35,799 bases of DNA from Akkermansia muciniphila (GTDB lineage: Bacteria; Verrucomicrobiota; Verrucomicrobiia; Limisphaerales; SXTU01), in assembly GCA_945874145.1 (NCBI GenBank), contig CAMCFN010000041.1, forward strand, positions 1 to 35,799, in the 5' to 3' direction. The position numbers and the translations under genes are program-made. This document shows, one piece after another, positions 15,848 to 23,900 of this stretch (its first letter is position 1; every line of letters begins with the position of its first letter). The notes below the pieces were generated by a model. The model had not been told where the DNA came from and searched no databases. It worked only from the letters and a program-made list of their open reading frames with translations.

Positions 15848-18800
15848 TCACTGGTTCCGCAGCGCGTCGAGCAACTGCCCGCGCAACGCGGACACGGTCG
15901 CCAGCCACGTCCAGACCAAGCCACTCACCAGCACGCCGCCGAGCGTAAGTGCCAGCGCGCCGATGGGCAATTCGCCCGCCCCCAGCACCGATGGCAGCAC
16001 CGCCACGCCCGCCGCCACCACGCCGCTTAACAGCCCCAGCAACAGCAACGCCGCGTGTTCGCTGAGGACGAGCCAGCGCAGCGCCTTCGCGCGGAAGCCC
16101 AGCGCGAGCAGCAGGGCCAGCTCGCCGCGCCGTTCCAGCACGTTGCGCAGCACCACCACGCCGAGGCCCGCGCTGCCCAGCAGCAGGCCGAGACCGCCGA
16201 GGATTTGGAACGTGCCGAGATAGGTGTTTTGCACCGCGTTGAGCTGCGCCATGCGTCGCGTCGCGGGCGTGAGTTCGAGGCCGAAGTCGCGCAGCGCGCG
16301 CGTGAGCGTGGCGGACACGTCGGCGACGCGGTTGGTCGGCGCGTCCACGAGGAAGTAGCGGTAGCCCGCCTCGCTCGGGAAGCGCGCGGTGAACTCGTCC
16401 TCCGCGATGATGAGGTTGCCTTGCAGGATGGAGTTCGCCACCGCGCCCACCAGCCGCAACCGCACCGGTCGCCCGCGCTCGTCCGGCTCGGGATACTCGA
16501 TGATGTCGCCGACTTTCTTGCCCATCGCCCAGAGGATGGAGTTCTGGTCGGCGATGGCGGGGATTTCGTCGCCAAGCGGCAATGTGTGGAAATGCCGTTC
16601 TAGGCCCGTCCAGCCATTAAACCCTTTAACGAGTCCGTCAGGTTGCGTTGCAAATTGGAACGCTTGGCGCTCCACCAGCATGTCGGGCTTCACCCCGAGC
16701 AACCTCGGCTTCTGCGCGCGGTTCAAGTTCAGGCAGCTCGCATCATCGCCATCGCGCACGCGGAAGGGCACCACGCTCACGCCGTCGAGCGACTTGGCGT
16801 CGAGGCCCAGCGCCTCGCGGCCCGCCTTCGTGTTCAAGTCCTGCACCACCGGCAGCGTGCTCTCGCCCAGCAGCGCGAAGCCGCCGGTGCCGGAGCTGCG
16901 CTGGGTCGCGTTCGCGTTCTCGTCCAGCCGGAACACGCCGATGGACAGCACCAGGAAGCTGCCGCACGCGAGCATCGTGGCCGTCGCGAGACTGCGCGAG
17001 CGACGACGCGTGATGTTGCGGATGCCAAGACCGGAAACCGTCAGCGCCGCCGCCGACTCGCTCCGCTCCAGCCGCGTGAGCAACGCCGACGTGAAGGCCA
17101 GCGCCGCGATGAGCAGCAACGCCCCCGCCCCAAAGAACGCCCCCGCATTCGCCGTCTGCCCCGTGGCCACGGCCCAGCCGAGCAGGGCGAAGGCGACGAC
17201 CGAACAAGCCGCGCCCACGAGGTTCATCCGCCCGTCTTGGACTGCGCCGGCAGAGCGCAGCGGCGACGGCGCTTTTGGTTCCGGCGGAGCCGTGGGTGTT
17301 GGTTCCGCTCCGCGGGAAGCCAAAGCGGCGTCGCGCTCCGCTTGCCGCCGCAGTCCAAGACGCGCGTCGCCTTCCCCACTGATTGCTGAAAACTGATTAC
17401 TAATTACTTCCTCCCCCCCTCCCGCCAGCAGCACCCTCGCTGGCTGCTTTACCTGCTTCCGCAGCGCCAGCCACAGGCTGAACACCGCCACCAGCACCGC
17501 GCCCACGAAGCCGCCCGCCAGTGTGGCCGGCTCCGCGTGGAAGCGCAGGTCGCTCGTGCCCACGGCGTCGCGCCAGACCGTCGAGAGGCCGTGCAGCATC
17601 GCGCGCGCATACCAGACCGCGCCGACGGCCCCAAGCGCCGCGCCCAGCACCGCGAGGCCCGCACCCTCGCCGAGCAAGAGCCGTCGCACCTGTTTTGGAG
17701 TGAAGCCCAGCGCCAGCAGCGTGCCGACTTCCTTCGCGCGCTGCTCGACGCCGAACTGGAACAGCAACGCCACCAGCACGCACGCCGCCACGATGAGGAA
17801 GAAGCTGAACCCGATGAACAGCCCGCCGAAGTCCTGCCCCTCGCGACTGGCCTTGAGCGCCTGCTCGCGCACGGGCTGGAACACGAGGCCGAAGTCAGCG
17901 GGCTTGAGCTGCGCGAGGAGAGCCTTCTCCAACTCGTTCCTGTAGGAGGTGACGCGAGGAGTCTCTGATTGCGGAGCGCCGCTCTCCGAGCCGGCGTTGT
18001 TCGTCGTGCCGGACGGTTCACGCCGGGTCGGAGACCGGCGCTCCGGATCGCTGGCGTTCGCGCCTGCGGGAGAAGTGAGCCTCCTCACGTCGGCTGCTAC
18101 GGGGAAACGGATGGCCGTCGTGTCACCAAACCGGTTCCCCCACATCTTCCGCCCGGCGCTCAGGCTGACGAAGGCTTTCGGCGTGCCGCGCCATTGCTTC
18201 CAATACGGGTCGTCCACGAGCTTGCGGTGCGTGAGCGGGAAGCCGGCGTCCCAGTCGCCGATGCGCTCGGCGCTCGCGATGCCGGGGAAGTCAGGCATCA
18301 ACGTGCGGTCAGCCCACGGCATCTGCATCGGCACGATGGAGCGGACACGGAAACGGTTCGTGGCCTCGGTGAGCCGCGCGCCGGAGTCGGGCAGGAAGTA
18401 GGACAGCTCCAGCTCGCCGCCGGGCTTGAGCTGCAACTGGTCCGCGAGCCACTGGTTGATGACGACCTCGTCATCACGCAAGTCCGCCGGCACGAGCGGC
18501 GCGCCGGCGGCGGTGACCATCGGGTAAGCCGTGGCGTTGGTGCCCGCGCGCAGGAGCGTGGCGAGGTAGGTGAGGATGGGCTGCGCGTTGGTGTCCACCG
18601 CCAGCGCGGCGCGGACGGCGGGCGGGTCGAGGAAGATGCGGTCGGTGCGGAGTTCGAGCGCGGGGGAGTTGGTGAGGGCGCGGAGGTCGAGTTGGGCGTC
18701 GTTTGGATTCCATTTCCCTCGTAGGCTACTGTTGATGAGTTCCAAACTTGAGGGATTCGGCCCCCACAATTGGAGATGCACCTCCATATCGGAGTAGTGC

Positions 18801-19462
18801 AGTGCGGTCAGGTTGGCCCTGTCAGTTGCTCCTACCTTGTTCTGAAGCAATCCCAACGAGACAAACGCATTGAACGGCGCGACTTGGTTCGCCTGCAAAC
18901 TGAAGCGCCCCAGTTCCTCGGCCCCGACGACCGCGTGGACGCGCAGCCGCAACGCCACGGTCTGCCCGTCGCGCGTGGTGAGCGCCACGTCCTGCGAGAG
19001 CGCAGAGACTTTGCTGACGCGCAGCAGCACCTCGTCGCCGGGCTTTGCGGCGAGTTGGTCGGCGAGCGCTTGGTTCAGCACGACGGAGTTCGGCGGGACC
19101 GTTGCGAAGGGCGGGGCTTTCTCCGCCAGCTTCCAAAAACTATCGTCCACACCGAGAACATTGACGCGGTTCGCGCGGCGCGCGCCATCGGCGGAGTTCG
19201 CTGTGCCGGGCAGCGCGAGGACAGGCGCGGCCTTGAGATTTGTTGCCAGTTCAGCGCGGAACAGCCGGTCGCCCGTGGCCATCGCCGCCTCGACCTTGCC
19301 CAGCCTTGCCAGCGCCATGTCCCGCAGGCTGCCGCGCACGGAGTCGCCGACCAACAGCGCGCCGATGAGGATGGCGCTGCCCAGCGTCGCGCCCAGCAGC
19401 ACGCCCAGATGCGCGCGCAGATGAAAGCGCAGGCTGCGGAGGATGAGGGTGCGGAGGGTCAT
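15848..19462 (-). CDS. Giant FtsX/MacB-type ABC transporter permease
   Basis: 1204 residues from the ATG at 19462; five extra upstream residues would come from a repeat. An N-terminal membrane helix (HLGVLLGATLGSAILIGALL) precedes a ~450-residue periplasmic region. The first FtsX core is FIGFSFFLIVAACVLVALLF, with KEVGTLLALGFTPKQVRRLL and LAGGFVGAVLVAVFSLWLAL. A second half starts at NLVGAACSVVAFALLGWA, has another periplasmic domain and ends in a second FtsX core (GELALLLALGFRAKALRWLV) and four or so helices. This doubled layout resembles permeases of LolCDE/MacB-like machines. Its ATPase is the next gene upstream. Two dispersed repeats are carried in frame, at about residues 455-507 and 701-743. 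Substrate unknown; envelope lipid or protein handling is likely. Confidence 0.88.
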   Translation of the reverse strand: MTLRTLILRSLRFHLRAHLGVLLGATLGSAILIGALLVGDSVRGSLRDMALARLGKVEAAMATGDRLFRAELATNLKAAPVLALPGTANSADGARRANRVNVLGVDDSFWKLAEKAPPFATVPPNSVVLNQALADQLAAKPGDEVLLRVSKVSALSQDVALTTRDGQTVALRLRVHAVVGAEELGRFSLQANQVAPFNAFVSLGLLQNKVGATDRANLTALHYSDMEVHLQLWGPNPSSLELINSSLRGKWNPNDAQLDLRALTNSPALELRTDRIFLDPPAVRAALAVDTNAQPILTYLATLLRAGTNATAYPMVTAAGAPLVPADLRDDEVVINQWLADQLQLKPGGELELSYFLPDSGARLTEATNRFRVRSIVPMQMPWADRTLMPDFPGIASAERIGDWDAGFPLTHRKLVDDPYWKQWRGTPKAFVSLSAGRKMWGNRFGDTTAIRFPVAADVRRLTSPAGANASDPERRSPTRREPSGTTNNAGSESGAPQSETPRVTSYRNELEKALLAQLKPADFGLVFQPVREQALKASREGQDFGGLFIGFSFFLIVAACVLVALLFQFGVEQRAKEVGTLLALGFTPKQVRRLLLGEGAGLAVLGAALGAVGAVWYARAMLHGLSTVWRDAVGTSDLRFHAEPATLAGGFVGAVLVAVFSLWLALRKQVKQPARVLLAGGGEEVISNQFSAISGEGDARLGLRRQAERDAALASRGAEPTPTAPPEPKAPSPLRSAGAVQDGRMNLVGAACSVVAFALLGWAVATGQTANAGAFFGAGALLLIAALAFTSALLTRLERSESAAALTVSGLGIRNITRRRSRSLATATMLACGSFLVLSIGVFRLDENANATQRSSGTGGFALLGESTLPVVQDLNTKAGREALGLDAKSLDGVSVVPFRVRDGDDASCLNLNRAQKPRLLGVKPDMLVERQAFQFATQPDGLVKGFNGWTGLERHFHTLPLGDEIPAIADQNSILWAMGKKVGDIIEYPEPDERGRPVRLRLVGAVANSILQGNLIIAEDEFTARFPSEAGYRYFLVDAPTNRVADVSATLTRALRDFGLELTPATRRMAQLNAVQNTYLGTFQILGGLGLLLGSAGLGVVVLRNVLERRGELALLLALGFRAKALRWLVLSEHAALLLLGLLSGVVAAGVAVLPSVLGAGELPIGALALTLGGVLVSGLVWTWLATVSALRGQLLDALRNQ
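17234..17361. repeat. Inverted-repeat element inside the permease gene (linker copy)
   Basis: The left arm from 17234 (GTCTTGGACTGCGCCGGCAG) and the right arm ending at 17361 (TTGCCGCCGCAGTCCAAGAC) are inverted, and similarity extends about 42 bases on each side. In the permease frame it gives a low-complexity stretch such as RRQAERDAALASRGAEPTPT, between the last helix of the first half and NLVGAACSV. No stop is introduced. Adjacent bases 17381-17407 contain ACTGATTACTAAT, also found inverted at 8019-8031. Confidence 0.75.
17942..18100. repeat. Composite inverted-repeat element inside the permease gene (periplasmic copy)
   Basis: An outer pair of arms (17942-17965 and 18077-18100, 19 of 24 matches when one is inverted) encloses an inner palindrome at 17972-18046, from CGGAGCGCCGCTCTCCGAGC to GGAGACCGGCGCTCCGG. 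The whole unit is 159 bases, exactly 53 codons, and is translated as Ser/Arg/Gly/Pro-rich sequence including SDPERRSPTRREPSG. The left arm matches the dctA 3'-end repeat at 24 of 29 bases. Confidence 0.75.
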
Positions 19463-19472
19463 GTTAATATTA

Positions 19473-19547
19473 ACCACCGAGGCACAGAGAACACAGAGAA
19501 AATGCCCAAGTGGAGGAGTTCCTCTGCGTTCTCTGTGCCTCGGTGGT
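19473..19547. repeat. Near-perfect inverted repeat between ABC ATPase and permease genes
   Basis: Arms of 26 bases (19473-19498, starting ACCACCGAGGCACAGAGAAC, and 19522-19547) are complementary at 25 positions, with a 23-base loop. The core, GAGGCACAGAGAACACAGAG, is a motif I recall as dispersed in many bacterial genomes. It fills the space between the ATPase stop (19553) and the permease ATG (19462), inside an apparent operon, so it would be transcribed as a strong stem-loop. Confidence 0.85.
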
Positions 19548-19552
19548 GAAAA

Positions 19553-20257
19553 TCATTTCCCATCGCAGGAGACAAGCTGTCCATCCCGCAATTCCAGCAC
19601 CCGCCCCATGCGCTTCGCCAGCTCGGGGGCGTGCGTGACGACGATGAGCGCGGTGCTCTGCTCACGGTTGAGGTCGAGGAGGAGCGACGCGAGGGAGTCG
19701 GCGGTGGCGCGGTCGAGGGCGCCGGTGGGTTCGTCGGCGAGGAGGAGCTTGGGCTGGTTGATGAGCGCGCGGACCACGGCGCAGCGCTGGCGCTCGCCGC
19801 CGGAGAGCTGGCCGGGCCGATAGTTCATCCGCTCGCTGAGGCCGACGCGGGTGAGGAGTTGCTTCGCGCGGTCCAGCGCCTGCGCGCGGCTGGCGGTGTC
19901 GCCGGATGCGAGCGTCGGGACGAGGACGTTTTCCAGCACGGTGCATTGCGGGAGCAGGTGGTGCGTCTGGAAGATAAAGCCAATCTGGCGGTTGCGCGTG
20001 GCAGCGAGGGCGAGTTCATCGAGTGTGTCGAGGCGCTGGCCGTCGAGGATGAGTTCGCCGGAGTCCGGCAGGTCGAGCGTGCCGATGAGGTTGAGCAACG
20101 TGCTCTTGCCGCAGCCGCTCGGCCCGACGATGGCGACGGTCTCGCCGTGCGCGACTTCGAGCGTGAGGCCGCGCAGCACGGGCAGGTCGCCGCCCGCCGC
20201 GCCGGGGTAGCGCTTGGTGACGTTCGCGAGGCGGAGCAAGGGAGCGGGCGCGGACAT
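19553..20257 (-). CDS. ABC transporter ATP-binding protein (LolD/MacB-like)
   Basis: 234 residues, the usual length for LolD/MacB-type nucleotide-binding subunits. Walker A is VGPSGCGKSTLLNLIGTLD (near residue 39), the Q-loop follows in IGFIFQTHHLLPQCT, the signature is LSGGERQRCAVVRAL, Walker B with catalytic Glu is LLLADEPTGALD and the H-loop is in LIVVTHAPELA. It hydrolyses ATP to drive the FtsX-type permease encoded next. In the known MacB/LolCDE class this couples ATP to mechanical movement of periplasmic domains rather than classical membrane transport. The ATG at 20257 is the only sensible start. The genes are separated by a 90-base spacer that is almost all inverted repeat. Confidence 0.94.
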   Translation of the reverse strand: MSAPAPLLRLANVTKRYPGAAGGDLPVLRGLTLEVAHGETVAIVGPSGCGKSTLLNLIGTLDLPDSGELILDGQRLDTLDELALAATRNRQIGFIFQTHHLLPQCTVLENVLVPTLASGDTASRAQALDRAKQLLTRVGLSERMNYRPGQLSGGERQRCAVVRALINQPKLLLADEPTGALDRATADSLASLLLDLNREQSTALIVVTHAPELAKRMGRVLELRDGQLVSCDGK

Positions 20258-20365
20258 GGGGGGATGATGGAGCGATTTGGCAGTGGTGACAACTGTTGGC
20301 GTGAAACGAAACGGGCCGGCGAGGACGCCGGCGGCACGGCAAGCCGGAGGCTTGCGCTACAAAGA

Positions 20366-20397
20366 AAAACCCCGCCGGCTTGCGCGGGCGGGGTTTT
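20366..20397 (-). terminator. Intrinsic terminator of the rplM-rpsI transcript
   Basis: AAAACCCCGCC (20366-20376) and GGCGGGGTTTT (20387-20397) form a perfect 11-bp stem with a 10-base loop, starting 20 bases beyond the rpsI stop at 20417. On the minus strand the stem ends in a run of T residues. Its form is the standard Rho-independent type; the symmetrical A and T runs would let it work in both directions. Confidence 0.88.
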
Positions 20398-20416
20398 CGG
20401 AAAACAGCTTGGGCGA

Positions 20417-20812
20417 TTAACGCTTGCTGAACTGGAAGCGCTTGCGGGCGCCGGGCTGGCCATACTTCTTGCGCTCGCGCTTGCGCGGGTCGCGGGTGAG
20501 CAGGCCTTCAGCCTTGAGCGGGGGACGAAGGGCGATGTCCACGGTGAGCAGCGCGCGGGCGATGCCGTGACGGACGGCACCAGCCTGGCCATTCGGGCCG
20601 CCACCTTGCACGTTGACGCGGACGTCAAACTTGCTGACGGAGTCGGTGACTTTCAGGGGTTGCACGACGGCAGCGCGCTGGTCCTCGGTGAGGAAGTATT
20701 TCTCCATCGGGCGACCATTGATGACGATTTTGCCCGAACCGACAGCGAGACGAACGCGGGCTACTGCGGTCTTGCGGCGTCCGGTTCCGAGGTGTTCCTG
20801 AGTGGCGGCCAT
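20417..20812 (-). CDS. rpsI: 30S ribosomal protein S9
   Basis: 131 residues, typical for S9 (about 130). It has the family hallmarks [14 protein letters not shown] near the N-terminus, [16 protein letters not shown], then [20 protein letters not shown], and ends in the basic tail [20 protein letters not shown] with the invariant terminal KR, which in S9 reaches the decoding-site tRNA. It follows rplM by 32 bases, the universal order. No Shine-Dalgarno sequence precedes the ATG (the 18 bases upstream are all A, C, G or T without GGAG), which is notable for a highly expressed gene. A strong terminator follows it. Confidence 0.98.
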   Translation of the reverse strand: MAATQEHLGTGRRKTAVARVRLAVGSGKIVINGRPMEKYFLTEDQRAAVVQPLKVTDSVSKFDVRVNVQGGGPNGQAGAVRHGIARALLTVDIALRPPLKAEGLLTRDPRKRERKKYGQPGARKRFQFSKR

Positions 20813-20844
20813 GTGGTGGTGGGTGCGTTAAAGGTTGGAAACGA

Positions 20845-21285
20845 CTACTTCTTGATTTCGAGCTTGGCGGGGGTCTGGGCGGAGTGGGGATGCTTGTCCC
20901 CCGCGTAAACTTTGAGCTTGGAATGCAGGCTGCGGCCGAGGCGACCTTTGGGGAGCATGCCCTTGACGGCGTGCTCGACGAGGAGTTCGGGGCGGCGGGC
21001 GCGGCGCTGAGCGACGCTCTCGAAGCTTTCGCCGCCCTTCCAGCCGGAATAGGACATGAACTGCTTGTCCTGTTCCTTCTTGCCGGTGAGGACCACCTTC
21101 TCGGCGTTGATGACCACGACGAAGTCGCCGGTGTCGAGGTGCGGGGTGAAAGTGGGGCGGTGTTTGCCGCGGATAATGGTGGCGACGCGAGTGGCGAGGC
21201 GGCCAAGGACGACCCCGTTGGCGTCCACGATGTGCCACTTGCGGTTGTCCAGCGAGGCTTGGGCGTTCGGCAAAAATGTTTTCAT
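20845..21285 (-). CDS. rplM: 50S ribosomal protein L13
   Basis: 146 residues from the ATG at 21285 (MKTFLPNAQASLDNRKWHIV); L13 is usually 142-147. Motifs include DANGVVLGRLATRVATIIRG, KHRPTFTPHLDTGDFVVVIN and HAVKGMLPKGRLGRSLHSKL, all standard L13. An upstream in-frame start at 21339 would add 18 residues not found in the family and is rejected. It leads the rplM-rpsI operon. A GGGGA stretch lies about 9 bases before the ATG and could act as ribosome binding site. A promoter is likely at 21312-21339. Confidence 0.98.
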   Translation of the reverse strand: MKTFLPNAQASLDNRKWHIVDANGVVLGRLATRVATIIRGKHRPTFTPHLDTGDFVVVINAEKVVLTGKKEQDKQFMSYSGWKGGESFESVAQRRARRPELLVEHAVKGMLPKGRLGRSLHSKLKVYAGDKHPHSAQTPAKLEIKK

Positions 21286-21311
21286 TACAGTTTCCCCGTA
21301 AAGGGACGCAG

Positions 21312-21339
21312 AAAGTAACAAACGGCTCCGTGCCGTCAA
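21312..21339 (-). promoter_or_regulatory. Probable promoter of rplM-rpsI
   Basis: Minus-strand TTGACG (21339-21334), 16-base spacer, TACTTT (21317-21312), giving a start of transcription near 21305 and a leader of about 20 bases. The -35 is good and the -10 only partly matches consensus. It lies in the only non-coding gap (21286-21415) before the gene. Confidence 0.5.
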
Positions 21340-21415
21340 TAGCTCATTTACTATCTGTCTGTTGGCGGGTGCATTATTCTGCGGGTTGCACGCGCCCAGC
21401 GACCGGACTTGGCCT

Positions 21416-21811
21416 TCAGCCGCCGGCGAACACGGGGCGAAAGTGCGCCTCGGTCAGGATGCGGGCAACCTCCTCGCGTTTGTCGCCTTGGATTTCAATC
21501 TGTCCATCCTTCACCGTGCCGCCGGTGCCGCAGGCGCGCTGCATCGCCTTGGCCAGCTGCTCTTTTTCCGGCAATCCGATGCCAATAAACCCTTTGACCA
21601 CGGTCACAGTCTTGCCGCCGCGACCAGCCTTTTGCCGGATGATGTCCACGCGGCCGCGATTTTTTGGCTTCACCGCACCACGAGCGGACGGGGCCGGTTC
21701 GGTGGGTGAACTTGCGGGGGCGGGCGGGAGGCCTTCGCTGGACAGGGCGTCGAAGGGGTTGTGCCCGAAAGTCTGCCCGCCGTCAGTGCGGATGCGTGCG
21801 GTTTTGCTCAT
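21416..21811 (-). CDS. SUI1/YciH family translation initiation factor-like protein
   Basis: 131 residues from the ATG at 21811 (MSKTARIRTDGGQTFGHNPF). The N-terminal ~50 residues are Pro/Ser/Ala-rich and probably disordered. The SUI1 (eIF1-like) domain lies at about 52-130: VDIIRQKAGRGGKTVTVVKG, LPEKEQLAKAMQRACGTGGT and VKDGQIEIQGDKREEVARIL. The KTVT and GTGGTVKDG elements are the family signature. Bacterial YciH proteins bind the ribosome and influence initiation fidelity or stress inhibition; the role in this organism is not shown. It sits 29 bases after the CvfB-like gene, and a probable rplM promoter lies beyond its stop. Confidence 0.9.
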   Translation of the reverse strand: MSKTARIRTDGGQTFGHNPFDALSSEGLPPAPASSPTEPAPSARGAVKPKNRGRVDIIRQKAGRGGKTVTVVKGFIGIGLPEKEQLAKAMQRACGTGGTVKDGQIEIQGDKREEVARILTEAHFRPVFAGG

Positions 21812-21840
21812 GCGGAGGATGGTGGCAGCTGCGCCCAAGG

Positions 21841-22701
21841 TCAGGCCCCGGGTGACCAGGAAGAGTTGTCGAGCAACTGGATGCCGGGATTCGTAAAGGC
21901 GAGGCGGCGGTCCCGGTAGAGTTTTCCGAGCGCTTGTTTGAAGGCCTTTTTGCTGACGCCGAAGGCTTCGCGGATATTTTCGGGAGAGCTGTCGTCATCG
22001 AAATCCAAACGGCCGCCGTTGCTTTCCAGGGCTTGAATGATCTGTTCGGTCAGTCCGGCCACCCGTTTGTAGCCGGACGCATCTAGGGTGAGGTCAATTT
22101 TGCCGGCCGGTCGGACGGTGCGGACGAAGCCGTGCAGCAACTGGCCCGTCAGGAGCGGGGTGGCGAGGTTGTCGTGGTAGAGCAGGCCGTGATGTGCATT
22201 TTCCACGATGGCATTGTAGCCCAGCGGAGTCTGGCCGGTGATGATGAAGGTGACGGGCTCGCCATCGCGATAGCGCGGGGTCTCGCGGCTTAAGTGCCGA
22301 TGGAGCCGGGCGCTGGCAATGATGCGGTCGGTCTTCGGGTCGAGACAAACGGCCACCACGACATGGTGGTGTGCGCGCACCGGGATGCCTTGCTCGCGGA
22401 AGGGCAGCAGCAGGTCCTTGGGCAGGCCCCAATCCAGAAACGCGCCAATCTGCGGGTTCACCTCTTTGACTCGCAGCCAGGCAAACTCGCCGACTGTGGC
22501 GAGCGGGTGCTCGGTGGTGGCCACGAGGCGATCCTCGGAATCGCGGTAGATGAAAACGTCCAATCGCTCCTGCGCGGCGTGGTCCAACGGCACATAACGG
22601 CGTGGCAACAGAATTTCGCCCAGATCCTCGCCATCAAGGAACAGGCCGGAAGTGGACTCGCGGACGACCGCGAGCAGGTTGCGTTTGCCGATGATTGCCA
22701 T
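21841..22701 (-). CDS. CvfB-like S1 RNA-binding protein
   Basis: 286 residues, typical for the CvfB/YitL family (about 280-300). The start MAIIGKRNLLAVVRESTSGL leads a first S1-like barrel with FLDGEDLGEILLPRRYVP. A second has EFAWLRVKEVNPQIGAFLDW then LPKDLLLPFREQ, the classic S1 'GAFLDWGLPKDLL' loop. A third includes LGYNAIVENAHHGLLYHDNL. The C-terminal winged-helix domain has NGGRLDFDDDSSPENIREAF then GVSKKAFKQALGKLYRDRRL, its usual recognition segment. It presumably binds RNA in the cytoplasm; in Staphylococcus the homologue affects virulence gene expression. Likely co-transcribed with the SUI1 gene. Confidence 0.93.
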   Translation of the reverse strand: MAIIGKRNLLAVVRESTSGLFLDGEDLGEILLPRRYVPLDHAAQERLDVFIYRDSEDRLVATTEHPLATVGEFAWLRVKEVNPQIGAFLDWGLPKDLLLPFREQGIPVRAHHHVVVAVCLDPKTDRIIASARLHRHLSRETPRYRDGEPVTFIITGQTPLGYNAIVENAHHGLLYHDNLATPLLTGQLLHGFVRTVRPAGKIDLTLDASGYKRVAGLTEQIIQALESNGGRLDFDDDSSPENIREAFGVSKKAFKQALGKLYRDRRLAFTNPGIQLLDNSSWSPGA

Positions 22702-22919
22702 GCCGGGGGAGCTTAGGCGCGGTCGCGCTCTGGCGGGAGGAAAATGAACAGCCCGGGTTCCGCAGCCCGGCGCGCTGCCTTCAGGCCGCTTCGCTGCGCG
22801 TGATCTCGCCGACTTCCCATGGGGGCTTCCCGTTCCCGCAGGAAGCGGAGTGAACGCCGCGCGCCGCGCGCCTTCGGGGCCTGCTGGACACGGTCAGCCT
22901 CTGCTCGCGTGAACGCATT

Positions 22920-23648
22920 TCACTTCTCCGCTTGTTTGCGGAAAATGATCACATGCTGCCAGGGCAGGGTGCGGATGGTCTCGACATGTTCCAACGGCTG
23001 GCCGGCCATTTCCTTCTTCACCTGCGCTTCAGTCATCTTGTGCAGCGGCTTGATGGGCACCTCGGGGTCTTCGCCTCGGAACTCGACAAAGACCATGCGC
23101 CCACCGGGCTTCAACTGCTTGCAGATTGCGGTCATCGCCTCGAACGGATGGTCCATCTCGTGATACACGTCCACCATGATGACGAGGTCCACGGGGCGGG
23201 GAATCTTGGGATCAGTGGTGGTGCCGAGGACGCCGACCACGTTGGTCAGGCCGCGCGCTTTCATCTTTCCGGCCAGCAAATCCAGCATCTCCGGCTGAAT
23301 CTCGACGCCATACACGAGGCCCTTGGGGCCCACCGCTTCCGCCATGCGCCAACTGTAATAGCCCGTGCCACAGCCCACATCCGCCACCACGTTGCCCGGC
23401 TTGAGTGCGAGGGCCTTCATCACGAGGTCGGGCCGTTCCTCCACGGCGCGCTCCGGCCGTTCCAGCCAAGGAGCCGCGAGGTGGGTCATATAATGGGCGA
23501 TCTCGCGGCCGAAGTAATACTTGCCGATGCCGTCCCGGGTTTTCGGACCGGGCTGGTAGCGGGTGGGCGGTTTGGCAGGGTCCTCGGCCATCGCTGGCAG
23601 CAGACCGAAAGCCATCAGGAGCGCGAACAGGCGGACGTGGGTTTGCAT
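22920..23648 (-). CDS. Class I SAM-dependent methyltransferase with a Sec signal peptide
   Basis: 242 residues from the ATG at 23648. MQTHVRLFALLMAFGLLPAM ends at a good signal-peptidase site (AMA-ED), so export is predicted. The longer frame to 23738 starts in GC-rich non-conserved sequence. The methyltransferase core has motif I VVADVGCGTGYYSWRM (SAM-binding loop near residues 88-103), an acidic strand end in VYGVEIQPEML, the post-motif VDLVIMVDVYHEMDHPFEAM and KPGGRMVFVEFRGED. The preface GREIAHYMTHLAAPWLERPE is shared by a family of exported methyltransferases I recall in proteobacteria and planctomycetes. Periplasmic methylation is odd because SAM is cytosolic. It is divergent from the amidohydrolase gene. 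Confidence 0.85.
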   Translation of the reverse strand: MQTHVRLFALLMAFGLLPAMAEDPAKPPTRYQPGPKTRDGIGKYYFGREIAHYMTHLAAPWLERPERAVEERPDLVMKALALKPGNVVADVGCGTGYYSWRMAEAVGPKGLVYGVEIQPEMLDLLAGKMKARGLTNVVGVLGTTTDPKIPRPVDLVIMVDVYHEMDHPFEAMTAICKQLKPGGRMVFVEFRGEDPEVPIKPLHKMTEAQVKKEMAGQPLEHVETIRTLPWQHVIIFRKQAEK

Positions 23649-23900
23649 GGGCGGAATTTCCGGGCGCATCAGCGCGAAGGCAAGGCCATTTCCCGGTGGT
23701 GGGGTGCGGCGGTGTGCGGGAGCACAGCCGCAGCGCATGGGACTGGGCTCCGCGTCGCTGCTGATCGGTCAGCGGCGGTCGGCTGGCGTGGCCGCTGCGG
23801 CCGGTCTGCGACACAGCCACTCTCCGCGATCAGGGATGCGGTGTCGCCCTTGCACTTTTAACATTTTCCCGTTTGTCCCGGGCGCGTTAGGCTTCGTGCC

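Noticed and set aside
17942..18100. CRISPR-like repeat
   Set aside because: It is one inverted element, not a set of evenly spaced direct repeats with unique spacers; no cas genes are present.
19473..19547. Insertion-sequence ends
   Set aside because: Nothing between the arms could encode a transposase; the loop is only 23 bases.
22702..22919. Possible small gene before the methyltransferase stop
   Set aside because: Open frames here run out of coding-like composition, lack a start with any context and continue antisense into the methyltransferase gene.
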